DNA of 48,368 bases from a bacterium (GTDB lineage: Bacteria > Moduliflexota > Moduliflexia > Moduliflexales > JAUQPW01), in the NCBI GenBank assembly GCA_030550175.1, contig JAUQPW010000036.1, positions 1 to 48,368 on the forward strand, given 5' to 3'. This document shows positions 8,132-14,809 of the stretch, one piece after another (within the stretch, counting starts at the first letter, position 1; every line of letters starts with the position of its first letter). A program made the position numbers and the translations under genes. The notes under the pieces were generated by a model. The model was not told where the DNA came from. It worked only from the letters and a program-made list of their open reading frames with translations, and ran no database searches.

Positions 8132-9034
8132 TTATTCGAGGATTTTGCGCAGGTAAAAATGATACTTTCCCAGTTTCCCACCGTAATTTCCGGCCGATAT
8201 TTTTTTGATACCCGGGATGCAGGCCGCCTGGATGCCGACTTTCATAGCGGCTTCGATGGCTTCCGGAGTCATACCGTCGATGACGATTTCTAACACCGAG
8301 TTTACGCCATCTGGAACCTGAGAAGGGACCTGCTTACGAATGGTCGGGCAAAAAGCCGTGTTGGAGGAAGCGATCAAAAATTTATACTTGGATCCTACTT
8401 TACTTCCACTTCGTACTATCCCTCCGGGAAAAGGCATAATAACGCCGGATATTTTTTTCATGGCGTCAACAGCTCTTTCAGCCGCTTCCAGGGTAATCTC
8501 TACCTGTTCTCCCATGATAAAAAAGTTACCGCCTCCTACGGCAGATTTTATTCCAAATTTATCCTCAACCAGAAATTCCCCGTCCATAACCGGAATCCGC
8601 CAGAATCGTCGTTCTCGATGACCGTTAATGGCAGCATCGATGACTTTACTGATTTGAAAACCGTCCCCGAAAAACCGAAGTTTACCTCCCACCGAAACCC
8701 ATTCCTCCCCTTCCAGATTATTAAAGCAAGCCGATGTCGGAGAGGTCATAACAGATTGGCCGATTCGCTGGATGAGTTGACCTTGAAGATTCTTTTTGGA
8801 AGTCCCAAAGAGGAGAACATTGACTCCCGGACGGCCATCCGGAGTTTCCTGGGTTTCAATCCCTTCGATTCCGGCTTCACCTCCACAGCCTATAACGGAG
8901 GTGGCAAATCCGGTCATACTCCGGGCTGCCTCAAGGGCCCACTTTTCATTCAAAGCCGTAATCAAAACCCGACTGGCCTGCATGGTAAAGGCTTCTGCAT
9001 AGGTATCTTCAATAAATACGCCGTTGATTTCCAT
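8132..9034 (-). CDS. ftr: Formylmethanofuran:tetrahydromethanopterin formyltransferase
   Basis: Ftr (called FhcD in methylotrophs) moves the formyl group between methanofuran and H4MPT. The 300-residue length and the N-terminal NGVFIEDTYAEAFTMQASRV are diagnostic: EDTYAEAF is among the most conserved stretches in Ftr. The central GGGNFFIMGE and the C-terminal GMTPEAIEAAMKVG also fit. It lies 8 bp upstream of fwdC, but 142 bp downstream of fwdA. That gap, otherwise unusual in this operon, is filled by a degenerate octamer repeat. In methylotrophs the protein is part of the FhcABCD complex; in methanogens it is a free enzyme. Which applies here is not visible. Confidence 0.96.
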   Translation of the reverse strand: MEINGVFIEDTYAEAFTMQASRVLITALNEKWALEAARSMTGFATSVIGCGGEAGIEGIETQETPDGRPGVNVLLFGTSKKNLQGQLIQRIGQSVMTSPTSACFNNLEGEEWVSVGGKLRFFGDGFQISKVIDAAINGHRERRFWRIPVMDGEFLVEDKFGIKSAVGGGNFFIMGEQVEITLEAAERAVDAMKKISGVIMPFPGGIVRSGSKVGSKYKFLIASSNTAFCPTIRKQVPSQVPDGVNSVLEIVIDGMTPEAIEAAMKVGIQAACIPGIKKISAGNYGGKLGKYHFYLRKILE

Positions 9035-9053
9035 TTAAAGAAGGGGCCAAGAA

Positions 9054-9128
9054 AGTATGGGAGTGTGGGAGTGTGGGAGTATGGGAGTATTTACCTTTAC
9101 ACTCCCATACCCCCATACCTATATACTC
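9054..9128. repeat. Degenerate GGGAGTGT/GGGAGTAT octamer repeat with inverted second arm
   Basis: Between fwdA and ftr, octamers GGGAGTGT, GGGAGTAT and relatives run in tandem (9054-9090). After a short spacer, the complementary form (ACTCCCAT, ACCCCCAT) runs from about 9097 to 9128. The two arms can fold into one long imperfect hairpin in the operon transcript. The same element, in a longer copy, occurs at 14647-14808. No coding potential beyond low-complexity peptide is seen. Confidence 0.85.
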
Positions 9129-9176
9129 TTCATGGTCCTTCGTTGGTTAATATTTAAAAACTGCAAAAGCATGGGG

Positions 9177-10802
9177 TTAAATGGATACTTTCACGCTCTC
9201 ATACCTGGCAAAAGTTTCCAACCCGGTAGGGTAATTCGAAAACTCGACCGTATAGTATTTTTCAAAATCGTCTCGAATTTCATTCTGAAAGGCCTTATTT
9301 TCGGGCAATTCCACAAAAATTGTTTTTCCTGTCCAGTCCTTTAAAATCTGCCCCTCTTGTAAAATAACCTCTCCTTCCTTAAGGACATAGACCGGCCTTT
9401 CAAACATTTCCTCTTTGTTCTCCAATTTTGGATAAAGGACAATATCTGCATCGGCTCCAACTCCGAGATGACCCTTATGGGTGAGGCCCAGGGCTTTTGC
9501 GGGGCCTGCTCGGGTAATAATGGCAATTTCGTAAAGGGAGTATTCCCGGGTAATATGAGGCAAGACGGTATCCTTTAAAACTCTCTTATGAACCCGCTTG
9601 GTCATTTCATCTCGAAAGTTTTTATCCATCAGCAGGCGGATGATATAGGGGTAAAAGATGAAAGGTCCTCCGTTGGGATGGTCTGTGGACATGAAAACCT
9701 GCCAGGGATTTTTGATGAGCAAAAAGAGTTCCAGACCGATGGCCCATTGAATAGCGTTAACGAAATTCTTTTCCTTATATACGTAAGGAACGATTCCACA
9801 GCCCGATTCCAGTTCTACATCACTGTTATACCATTTTTTTTCAGAAATTTTATGGAGCCGATACTGCCAGGGCCCATCGGCAGTCATGGTCGTAGTATCT
9901 CCAAAGATGATCTGGCCGACATCAATGGTAGCGTGGGGGTGTTGATTGAGATATTCGGCAATTTCAGGAGCTTTGGAGGCAAATCCACTCCAGTTTTCCC
10001 CGCCGTAGCTGTGGAATTGGACATGGGTTAAATGGACCCGTTTCCCTTCCAGGGCATGTAAGGTTTCTAGGGTCGTTCGATAATTACCCGGCACTCCTAA
10101 GTTGTTACAATGGATATGCACACCGTGGGGTAAGTGGAGATCCTGATTGATCTGAGCCAAAGCGGTAAGAATCTGTCGGGGTGTGACGTCAAAATGGTTG
10201 ACCTTGTCATCCAATCCCGATACATCCTGACCGTATTTCCAGTTCTCAACACCACCCGGGTTTACTATTTTGATGGCATAGCCCTTCGTTGCATTGAGAA
10301 GCCAGGCGGTGTAATCCCTGGCCTTCTCATATTCCCCTTTCTGCAGGTATCTCAGAATAAACTCATTGTTCCCTAGAACGATATAACAGCCCTTATCGAT
10401 CATCGGGGTATCGTTGAGTTCTTCATGGGTATGTCGGGCTCCAATGGGAGGAACAGCCGCTTCCATAACCGTGGTATAACCCAATTTTGTATAAAGGTAA
10501 CCTGTTGCAAAGGTAGAAGGAATAGTATAACCAGTTCCGGATCGGGTGATCCTGGTTTTTGGAATTACCATTCTTCGATGATCTTCCGGCCTCAGTCCCC
10601 GTCCGGCATTAACTTTAAGCCCAGAAATATGGCTGTGGATATCTATACCTCCCGGCATCACGACCAGATTTGAAGCATCTATGATTTTAGCCGTGTTCGG
10701 TACTTCGTCAACGATTTTACCATCTCGGATACAAATCTCCTTAATACCCCCGTTAATTCCATTTAGGGGGTCATAAACTTCCCCGTTAATAATTTTAAGC
10801 AT
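9177..10802 (-). CDS. fwdA: Formylmethanofuran dehydrogenase subunit A (zinc amidohydrolase)
   Basis: FwdA/FhcA is the amidohydrolase-fold subunit that makes or breaks the formyl-methanofuran amide, using formate passed from the FwdB site. Of 541 residues, the metal ligands of the family are visible: H56 and H58 in DIHSHISG, K178 in YAIKIVNPGG (the position that is carboxylated in characterised homologues), H229/H231 in GVHIHCNN, H264 in VQFHSYGG and D374 in STDHPNGG. The full ligand set implies an active hydrolase. The last codons lie at 9177, next to an octamer repeat. It is 13 bp downstream of the DUF1097-like gene. Family assignment is certain; the metal content is inferred from homologues. 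Confidence 0.96.
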   Translation of the reverse strand: MLKIINGEVYDPLNGINGGIKEICIRDGKIVDEVPNTAKIIDASNLVVMPGGIDIHSHISGLKVNAGRGLRPEDHRRMVIPKTRITRSGTGYTIPSTFATGYLYTKLGYTTVMEAAVPPIGARHTHEELNDTPMIDKGCYIVLGNNEFILRYLQKGEYEKARDYTAWLLNATKGYAIKIVNPGGVENWKYGQDVSGLDDKVNHFDVTPRQILTALAQINQDLHLPHGVHIHCNNLGVPGNYRTTLETLHALEGKRVHLTHVQFHSYGGENWSGFASKAPEIAEYLNQHPHATIDVGQIIFGDTTTMTADGPWQYRLHKISEKKWYNSDVELESGCGIVPYVYKEKNFVNAIQWAIGLELFLLIKNPWQVFMSTDHPNGGPFIFYPYIIRLLMDKNFRDEMTKRVHKRVLKDTVLPHITREYSLYEIAIITRAGPAKALGLTHKGHLGVGADADIVLYPKLENKEEMFERPVYVLKEGEVILQEGQILKDWTGKTIFVELPENKAFQNEIRDDFEKYYTVEFSNYPTGLETFARYESVKVSI

Positions 10803-10815
10803 AGGTCGACTTCTT

Positions 10816-11379
10816 TTAAGTTTGATCTCTTTTAATAATAAAAGATCCTATGAGTTCGGCAAGATAACCCAGGATCGGTCCCACAATTACGGCCAATATA
10901 CTATGCCACCAGGGATCTCCTCTAAGAATCGTTCCAAAATGAATAGCCGCTCCACACAGGGCAGCCATAATAAAGGATAGAAACCATAAAGCCGTTTGAG
11001 CGTAGATAATAAGGGTGGTTACCCCTATGGCCACAGGAATATTATACCGACCCAACCCCAGTTCTGTAAAAACCCACATGGTCAGGAAGATCCAAAGAAT
11101 GCCAGATAACAGGGTCACAAGAACTTTCCAAAGCCCCTCCAGTTTTCCAGCCGTTGCCAAAAAACACCCTGTAGCGATCATAACCTGCCATACTGGATAG
11201 GCGTAGCGTATTGCAATGAAAGTCCAGATACCCAATAGAAGTCCCAGGATAATACCAGATATAACCCGTGACATGGGAGTAGAGTAAAAATCGAGGATAG
11301 AAAATAGAGAATCCGGATTGGGCTCTTCAGTCCCCCATCTTCTATACTCGGTTTTGTAGTTTTGACCGGACCTTTTCAA
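10816..11379 (-). CDS. DUF1097-like integral membrane protein within the fwd operon
   Basis: This 187-residue protein has five or six hydrophobic segments from about residue 38 to 182. The layout GIILGLLLGIWTFIAIR, then LWKVLVTLLSGILWIF, then LRGDPWWHSILAVIVGPILG resembles the DUF1097 family (YcdZ of E. coli), whose function is unknown; this call rests on my memory of the family. The longest frame starts at TTG 11379, overlapping fwdB by 38 bp. An ATG at 11274 (residue 36) begins just before the first membrane segment and may be the true start. Its position between fwdB and fwdA, two subunits of one enzyme, suggests a linked role such as transport of a C1 compound or membrane anchoring, but this is only inference. 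Confidence 0.8.
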   Translation of the reverse strand: MKRSGQNYKTEYRRWGTEEPNPDSLFSILDFYSTPMSRVISGIILGLLLGIWTFIAIRYAYPVWQVMIATGCFLATAGKLEGLWKVLVTLLSGILWIFLTMWVFTELGLGRYNIPVAIGVTTLIIYAQTALWFLSFIMAALCGAAIHFGTILRGDPWWHSILAVIVGPILGYLAELIGSFIIKRDQT

Positions 11380-12628
11380 TGATTCGTTTCAGAACTTCTT
11401 GATCGGAAGGATAGGGGGAATCGACGACTTTTTTAACAGGAATAGGGATATGATCCATCCGATATGCCAATCCTGGGGCACTAATTCCAGCCTGGGCGGT
11501 AGGGATAACCACGGTAGCTATTTTAGTGGTCATACTTTCCTTGGCATCTATGGCAATGGTTGGGATGCGGGATAAATGTTCGGCAGCAGCTCTAGGAAAG
11601 TTAGCAAAGGCATCTGCGGCAATGATAAGGGCGGCGTCGGCTTCTCTTCGGGCCAGAAGATCGACGGAACTGAACTCTCCTGGATTGTATTGGGGAAACC
11701 CGCGACTGAGGTTTACCGCAAAGGGATAGCCCGTCTGCCAGGTTAAAACGGTGGCAATTCCTACCACATTTCCATGACCTCTCATGGGAGAGGCTACCAC
11801 CTTGGTAAATCGATTAAGATCTCTGGCCAGGAGTAAAAGGGCCATAACGTTCATATGCTTCCCCCGGCTCATGGTAAGGCCCATCCCCCAGTGAATCGAA
11901 CCGAATTTACAGGTCTTAAGCTTTTCCAGGAGAGATTTTAAGGTCGAGATCGGTACCCCTCCCACCTCTTCTACCTCCAGTTCTTCCCCTTTCAACAAAG
12001 CCCGCATCGCCGTTAAAACCTCGTAGTCCGACCCAGGTCGGATCTGGATGAATTGATCCGCCGCCTTCGCACTGGGTGTTTTTCGTACGTCTACCAGAAT
12101 CACCTGCCGGTCTTTTTTCCCCCTGGGTACAAAATACCCTTTAGGCGTTACCGAATATCGTGTAAAATGTCGAGGATGTGCTTCAGCCGGATTGCATCCC
12201 CAAAAAACCAGCAAATCCGCCCGGTTTTTTATCTCACCTAAAGTACATGTAGAATCCCCTACCGTCTGAATAGCCTGAAGTGAAGGACTATGGCATACCG
12301 ATGAAGTGGTATCGATACTCGCACCGATCAGATCTGCCAGCTCGATGGCTTTTCGCTGGGCGTTACATTCTGTAGAAGCCAAACCGTAGATGAGGGGAAA
12401 ATGGGATTGGGAGAGGATTTCAGCAGATGCCTCGATACACGCTTCTATAGAAGTTTCTTTACCTTTAATACGTGGGATTGCCACATCTGCTTTGTGATTC
12501 ATAAAAGTCGCCTTACCTAAAATACAGGCATTCTTTACCTCTTTAATCGTATCTCCTTCTACGAAAACCTCCAGGTCATCGCAGGTGACTCCACAAAATA
12601 AACAGGTTACATCACTTATTTTCTCCAT
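11342..12628 (-). CDS. fwdB: Formylmethanofuran dehydrogenase subunit B (Mo/W-pterin catalytic subunit)
   Basis: FwdB reduces CO2 to formate, or the reverse, at a tungsten or molybdenum bis-pterin centre. At 428 residues it has the length I recall for archaeal FwdB/FmdB, whereas FhcB of methylotrophs is shorter and cofactor-free. C9, C12, C16 and C35 (TCLFCGVTC, then NACILG) form the 4Fe-4S ligand pattern. SVCHSPS holds C112, at the position of the metal-ligating cysteine of archaeal enzymes. FWGCNPAEAHPRHFTRYSV and the 276-320 region (SPMRGHGN, GFPQYNPGEFS) are family hallmarks. It overlaps fwdD by 17 bp. Retention of every key cysteine suggests a working redox enzyme. No polyferredoxin subunit (FwdF/G) is nearby, so the electron partner is unknown. 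Confidence 0.95.
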   Translation of the reverse strand: MEKISDVTCLFCGVTCDDLEVFVEGDTIKEVKNACILGKATFMNHKADVAIPRIKGKETSIEACIEASAEILSQSHFPLIYGLASTECNAQRKAIELADLIGASIDTTSSVCHSPSLQAIQTVGDSTCTLGEIKNRADLLVFWGCNPAEAHPRHFTRYSVTPKGYFVPRGKKDRQVILVDVRKTPSAKAADQFIQIRPGSDYEVLTAMRALLKGEELEVEEVGGVPISTLKSLLEKLKTCKFGSIHWGMGLTMSRGKHMNVMALLLLARDLNRFTKVVASPMRGHGNVVGIATVLTWQTGYPFAVNLSRGFPQYNPGEFSSVDLLARREADAALIIAADAFANFPRAAAEHLSRIPTIAIDAKESMTTKIATVVIPTAQAGISAPGLAYRMDHIPIPVKKVVDSPYPSDQEVLKRIIEKVRSKLQNRV

Positions 12629-12959
12629 ATTTCTCTATCTCGACCTCCAAACCTTTAGAATCTGGCATACCAATACTTTGGGTATCGGTTCCTATAAGGG
12701 AACTGACCGGTAAACCATAAGCCAAAAAAATAAGCCCCTCCGGAATATCGGATTTTTTACATTTTAAAATAGCCCTTCCATACTCAGACTTCACAAGGAT
12801 AAGATCTCCATCCTGAAGGTTTTTTCGCTTCATATCCGCCTCATTCATCTCTACGGTGGAGGTCTCTTCAACAAATTCCGGAGATTCCTTACCCACATGG
12901 ATCGTAGTACCTTGCTTAGTAGTACGCCCCGTAATGAGTATAAATTTCGACTGAGACAT
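12612..12959 (-). CDS. fwdD: Formylmethanofuran dehydrogenase subunit D (molybdopterin dinucleotide-binding)
   Basis: This 115-residue protein is a stand-alone molybdopterin-dinucleotide-binding domain. It has the FwdD/FmdD signature: ILITGRTTKQG at 7-17, VEMNEADMKRKNLQDGD in the middle, and the terminal IGMPDSKGLEVE, close to the GxPDyKG motif of archaeal FwdD. FwdD completes the pterin cofactor pocket of FwdB. As I recall it, the methylotroph Fhc complex has no such subunit, so its presence is the main argument that this operon encodes a metal-dependent dehydrogenase. It is the first gene of the operon. Upstream of its ATG lies a G-rich ribosome-binding site (AGGGGG about 12 bp before the start). 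Confidence 0.93.
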   Translation of the reverse strand: MSQSKFILITGRTTKQGTTIHVGKESPEFVEETSTVEMNEADMKRKNLQDGDLILVKSEYGRAILKCKKSDIPEGLIFLAYGLPVSSLIGTDTQSIGMPDSKGLEVEIEKYGENK

Positions 12960-12987
12960 CCCTTTTTAATCCCCCTATCGATGTTTC

Positions 12988-13016
12988 AACTTACTTTTAA
13001 TATTTCGATCTGTCAA
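12988..13016 (-). promoter_or_regulatory. Candidate sigma70 promoter of the fwd/mch operon
   Basis: On the minus strand TTGACA (13011-13016) is followed after 17 bp by TAAGTT (12988-12993), about 30 bp before the fwdD start. The -35 is perfect; the -10 matches at three of six positions. No other promoter-like pair is evident for the operon. The same 226-bp divergent gap also holds a plus-strand TTGACA (13053-13058) facing glgA, without a convincing -10. Confidence 0.4.
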
Positions 13017-13185
13017 GTGGCAACTTATTGGACAGATAACCAAAAATTGGGGTTGACATTCTCTCCCGAATTTCACATCTTAGGAATAACTGAGTTTACA
13101 AGGATTTCAGAAAAAATTTAGGCTGTAGGTTGTAGGAACTCCATTCCTTTACGACCTATCCCTGAATGTTTATTCCTTTAAAACC

Positions 13186-14640
13186 ATGAAGATACTCTTT
13201 GCCGCCTCAGAGGTTGTACCTTTTGCAAAAACAGGAGGGCTTGCAGATGTAGCTGGGGCTCTTCCCAAGGCTTTAGTCCGGCGAGGTTGTGAAGTTGCCG
13301 TGATGTTACCTAAATATCGACAGGTGGATGTGGATCGATTTAAGCTCGGGAAAATAGAGGGGAATATATCGATTCCCATAGGTTCTAGAATAGTCCAGGG
13401 AGGTCTCTGGATGACCGAACTGGAAGAGAAAGTAACCGTTTATTTTATCCAGCAGGATCATTATTTTGATCGGGATGGTTTGTATGTAGACTCTAACAAT
13501 CAGGATTATCCGGACAATGCCGAGCGATTTGGTTTTTTTTCCAGAGCGGTTTTGGAAGCGTGTAAGATCTTAGGTTTTAAGCCGGATATCACCCATGCCC
13601 ATGATTGGCAAACGGCCTTGATCCCGGTCTATCTCAAAGCCCTTTATAAGCAGGATCCCTGGTTTGATAAGACCAGAACGGTTTTTACCATCCATAATTT
13701 AGGCTATCAGGGGATTTTCAACAAATACGAAATTGTAAAGATCGGATTGGGTTGGGAGTTCTTTCACCATGAAAAACTCGAGTTTTATGGAGATTTAAAC
13801 TTATTGAAAGGAGGGATTATCTACGCCGATATCCTTACCACCGTTAGTCGAAAATACGCAGAAGAGATTCAAACTCCAGAGTTTGGACACCGTCTGGACG
13901 GTCTTTTGAGAACTCGAAAAAAGGATTTATACGGAGTTCTCAATGGAATCGACTACGAAGAATGGCATCCTTCCATCGATAAGTTTATTGCAGCCAATTA
14001 TCATGTGGATGACCTGAGTGGGAAGGCCATTTGTAAAAGTGATCTGCAAAGGGAGTATAAACTTCCTGTGCGAAGTGAAGTTGCTCTGATCGGTATGATT
14101 ACGCGACTGGTAGAACAAAAGGGGATTGACCTGGTTGCAGACGTTCTGGATAAAATCATGGAACTGGACATTCAACTGGTTCTTTTAGGCACGGGAGATA
14201 AATGGGCCCATGAATTTTTTCAGGTGGCCCAGGCTCGATATCCTCAAAAAATCGGCGTGGCTCTGAAGTATGATAACGTTCTGGCCCATAAAATCGAAGC
14301 AGGAGCCGATATGTTCTTAATGCCTTCCAGGTACGAACCTTGTGGGTTGAATCAGATGTATAGTTTGGCGTATGGAACGGTTCCTATTGTGCGGGCTACC
14401 GGAGGATTGGATGATACCGTTGAAAATTTCAATCCTACCACAGGTCAGGGAACAGGCTTTAAATTTCTCCGACCTACTCCTGAAGAGCTTCTCAATGCTA
14501 TTTACCCGGCGATCTTAAACTTTTATACCAACAAGACCGGCTGGATCAAGCTTATGCGAAATGGAATGTTGAAGAATTTCTCATGGGATGTATCGGCCGG
14601 AGAGTATATCAAGCTGTATGAACGGGCGCTTGAGAAGTAG
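13186..14640 (+). CDS. glgA: Glycogen synthase (ADP-glucose type, GT5)
   Basis: GlgA extends alpha-1,4-glucan from ADP-glucose in the cytoplasm. The 484-residue length is typical. The N-terminus MKILFAASEVVPFAKTGGLA contains the KTGGLADV substrate-binding motif (K15-V22). HAHDWQTALIP lies in the first Rossmann half, and the C-terminal half has PSRYEPCGLNQMYSLAYGT with the conserved Glu. It is transcribed divergently from fwdD and stands alone: no other glycogen gene is in the window. A plus-strand TTGACA at 13053-13058 may belong to its promoter, but the -10 is unclear. It ends at 14640, directly before a long octamer repeat that may serve as a two-way transcription barrier with the converging cyclase gene. 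Confidence 0.97.
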   Translation: MKILFAASEVVPFAKTGGLADVAGALPKALVRRGCEVAVMLPKYRQVDVDRFKLGKIEGNISIPIGSRIVQGGLWMTELEEKVTVYFIQQDHYFDRDGLYVDSNNQDYPDNAERFGFFSRAVLEACKILGFKPDITHAHDWQTALIPVYLKALYKQDPWFDKTRTVFTIHNLGYQGIFNKYEIVKIGLGWEFFHHEKLEFYGDLNLLKGGIIYADILTTVSRKYAEEIQTPEFGHRLDGLLRTRKKDLYGVLNGIDYEEWHPSIDKFIAANYHVDDLSGKAICKSDLQREYKLPVRSEVALIGMITRLVEQKGIDLVADVLDKIMELDIQLVLLGTGDKWAHEFFQVAQARYPQKIGVALKYDNVLAHKIEAGADMFLMPSRYEPCGLNQMYSLAYGTVPIVRATGGLDDTVENFNPTTGQGTGFKFLRPTPEELLNAIYPAILNFYTNKTGWIKLMRNGMLKNFSWDVSAGEYIKLYERALEK

Positions 14641-14646
14641 GTAGAA

Positions 14647-14808
14647 GGTATGGGGGTGTGGGGGTATGGGGGTGTGGGGGTATGGGAGTATGGGAGTGTG
14701 GGAGTGTGGGAGTATGGGAGTATGAGAGTGAGGAAGTAGGAAAGTATGGAAGTGTGGGAGTAGGGAAGTTCTATTTCTTATACTTCCATACCCCCACACT
14801 CCCTATCC
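14647..14808. repeat. Long degenerate GGGGGTAT/GGGAGTAT octamer array with inverted arm
   Basis: About 124 bp of period-8 units (GGGGGTGT, GGGGGTAT, GGGAGTAT, GGGAGTGT, then decaying copies such as GGAAGTAG) are followed after a short AT-rich spacer by about 30 bp of complementary units (ACTTCCAT, ACCCCCAC, ACTCCCTA). It fills the gap between converging glgA and the cyclase gene, touching the cyclase stop codon. There are no unique spacers, so it is not a CRISPR. The shorter relative is at 9054-9128. Confidence 0.88.
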
Positions 14809-14809
14809 T

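Noticed and set aside
8618..9157. A 179-codon plus-strand frame opposite ftr
   Set aside because: It is antisense to a certain ftr gene, has no family resemblance, and ends in repeat-encoded peptide.
7317..12959. Annotating the C1 genes as a standard methylotroph Fhc hydrolase operon
   Set aside because: A full-length FwdB with all ligand cysteines and a separate FwdD do not fit the cofactor-free Fhc complex.
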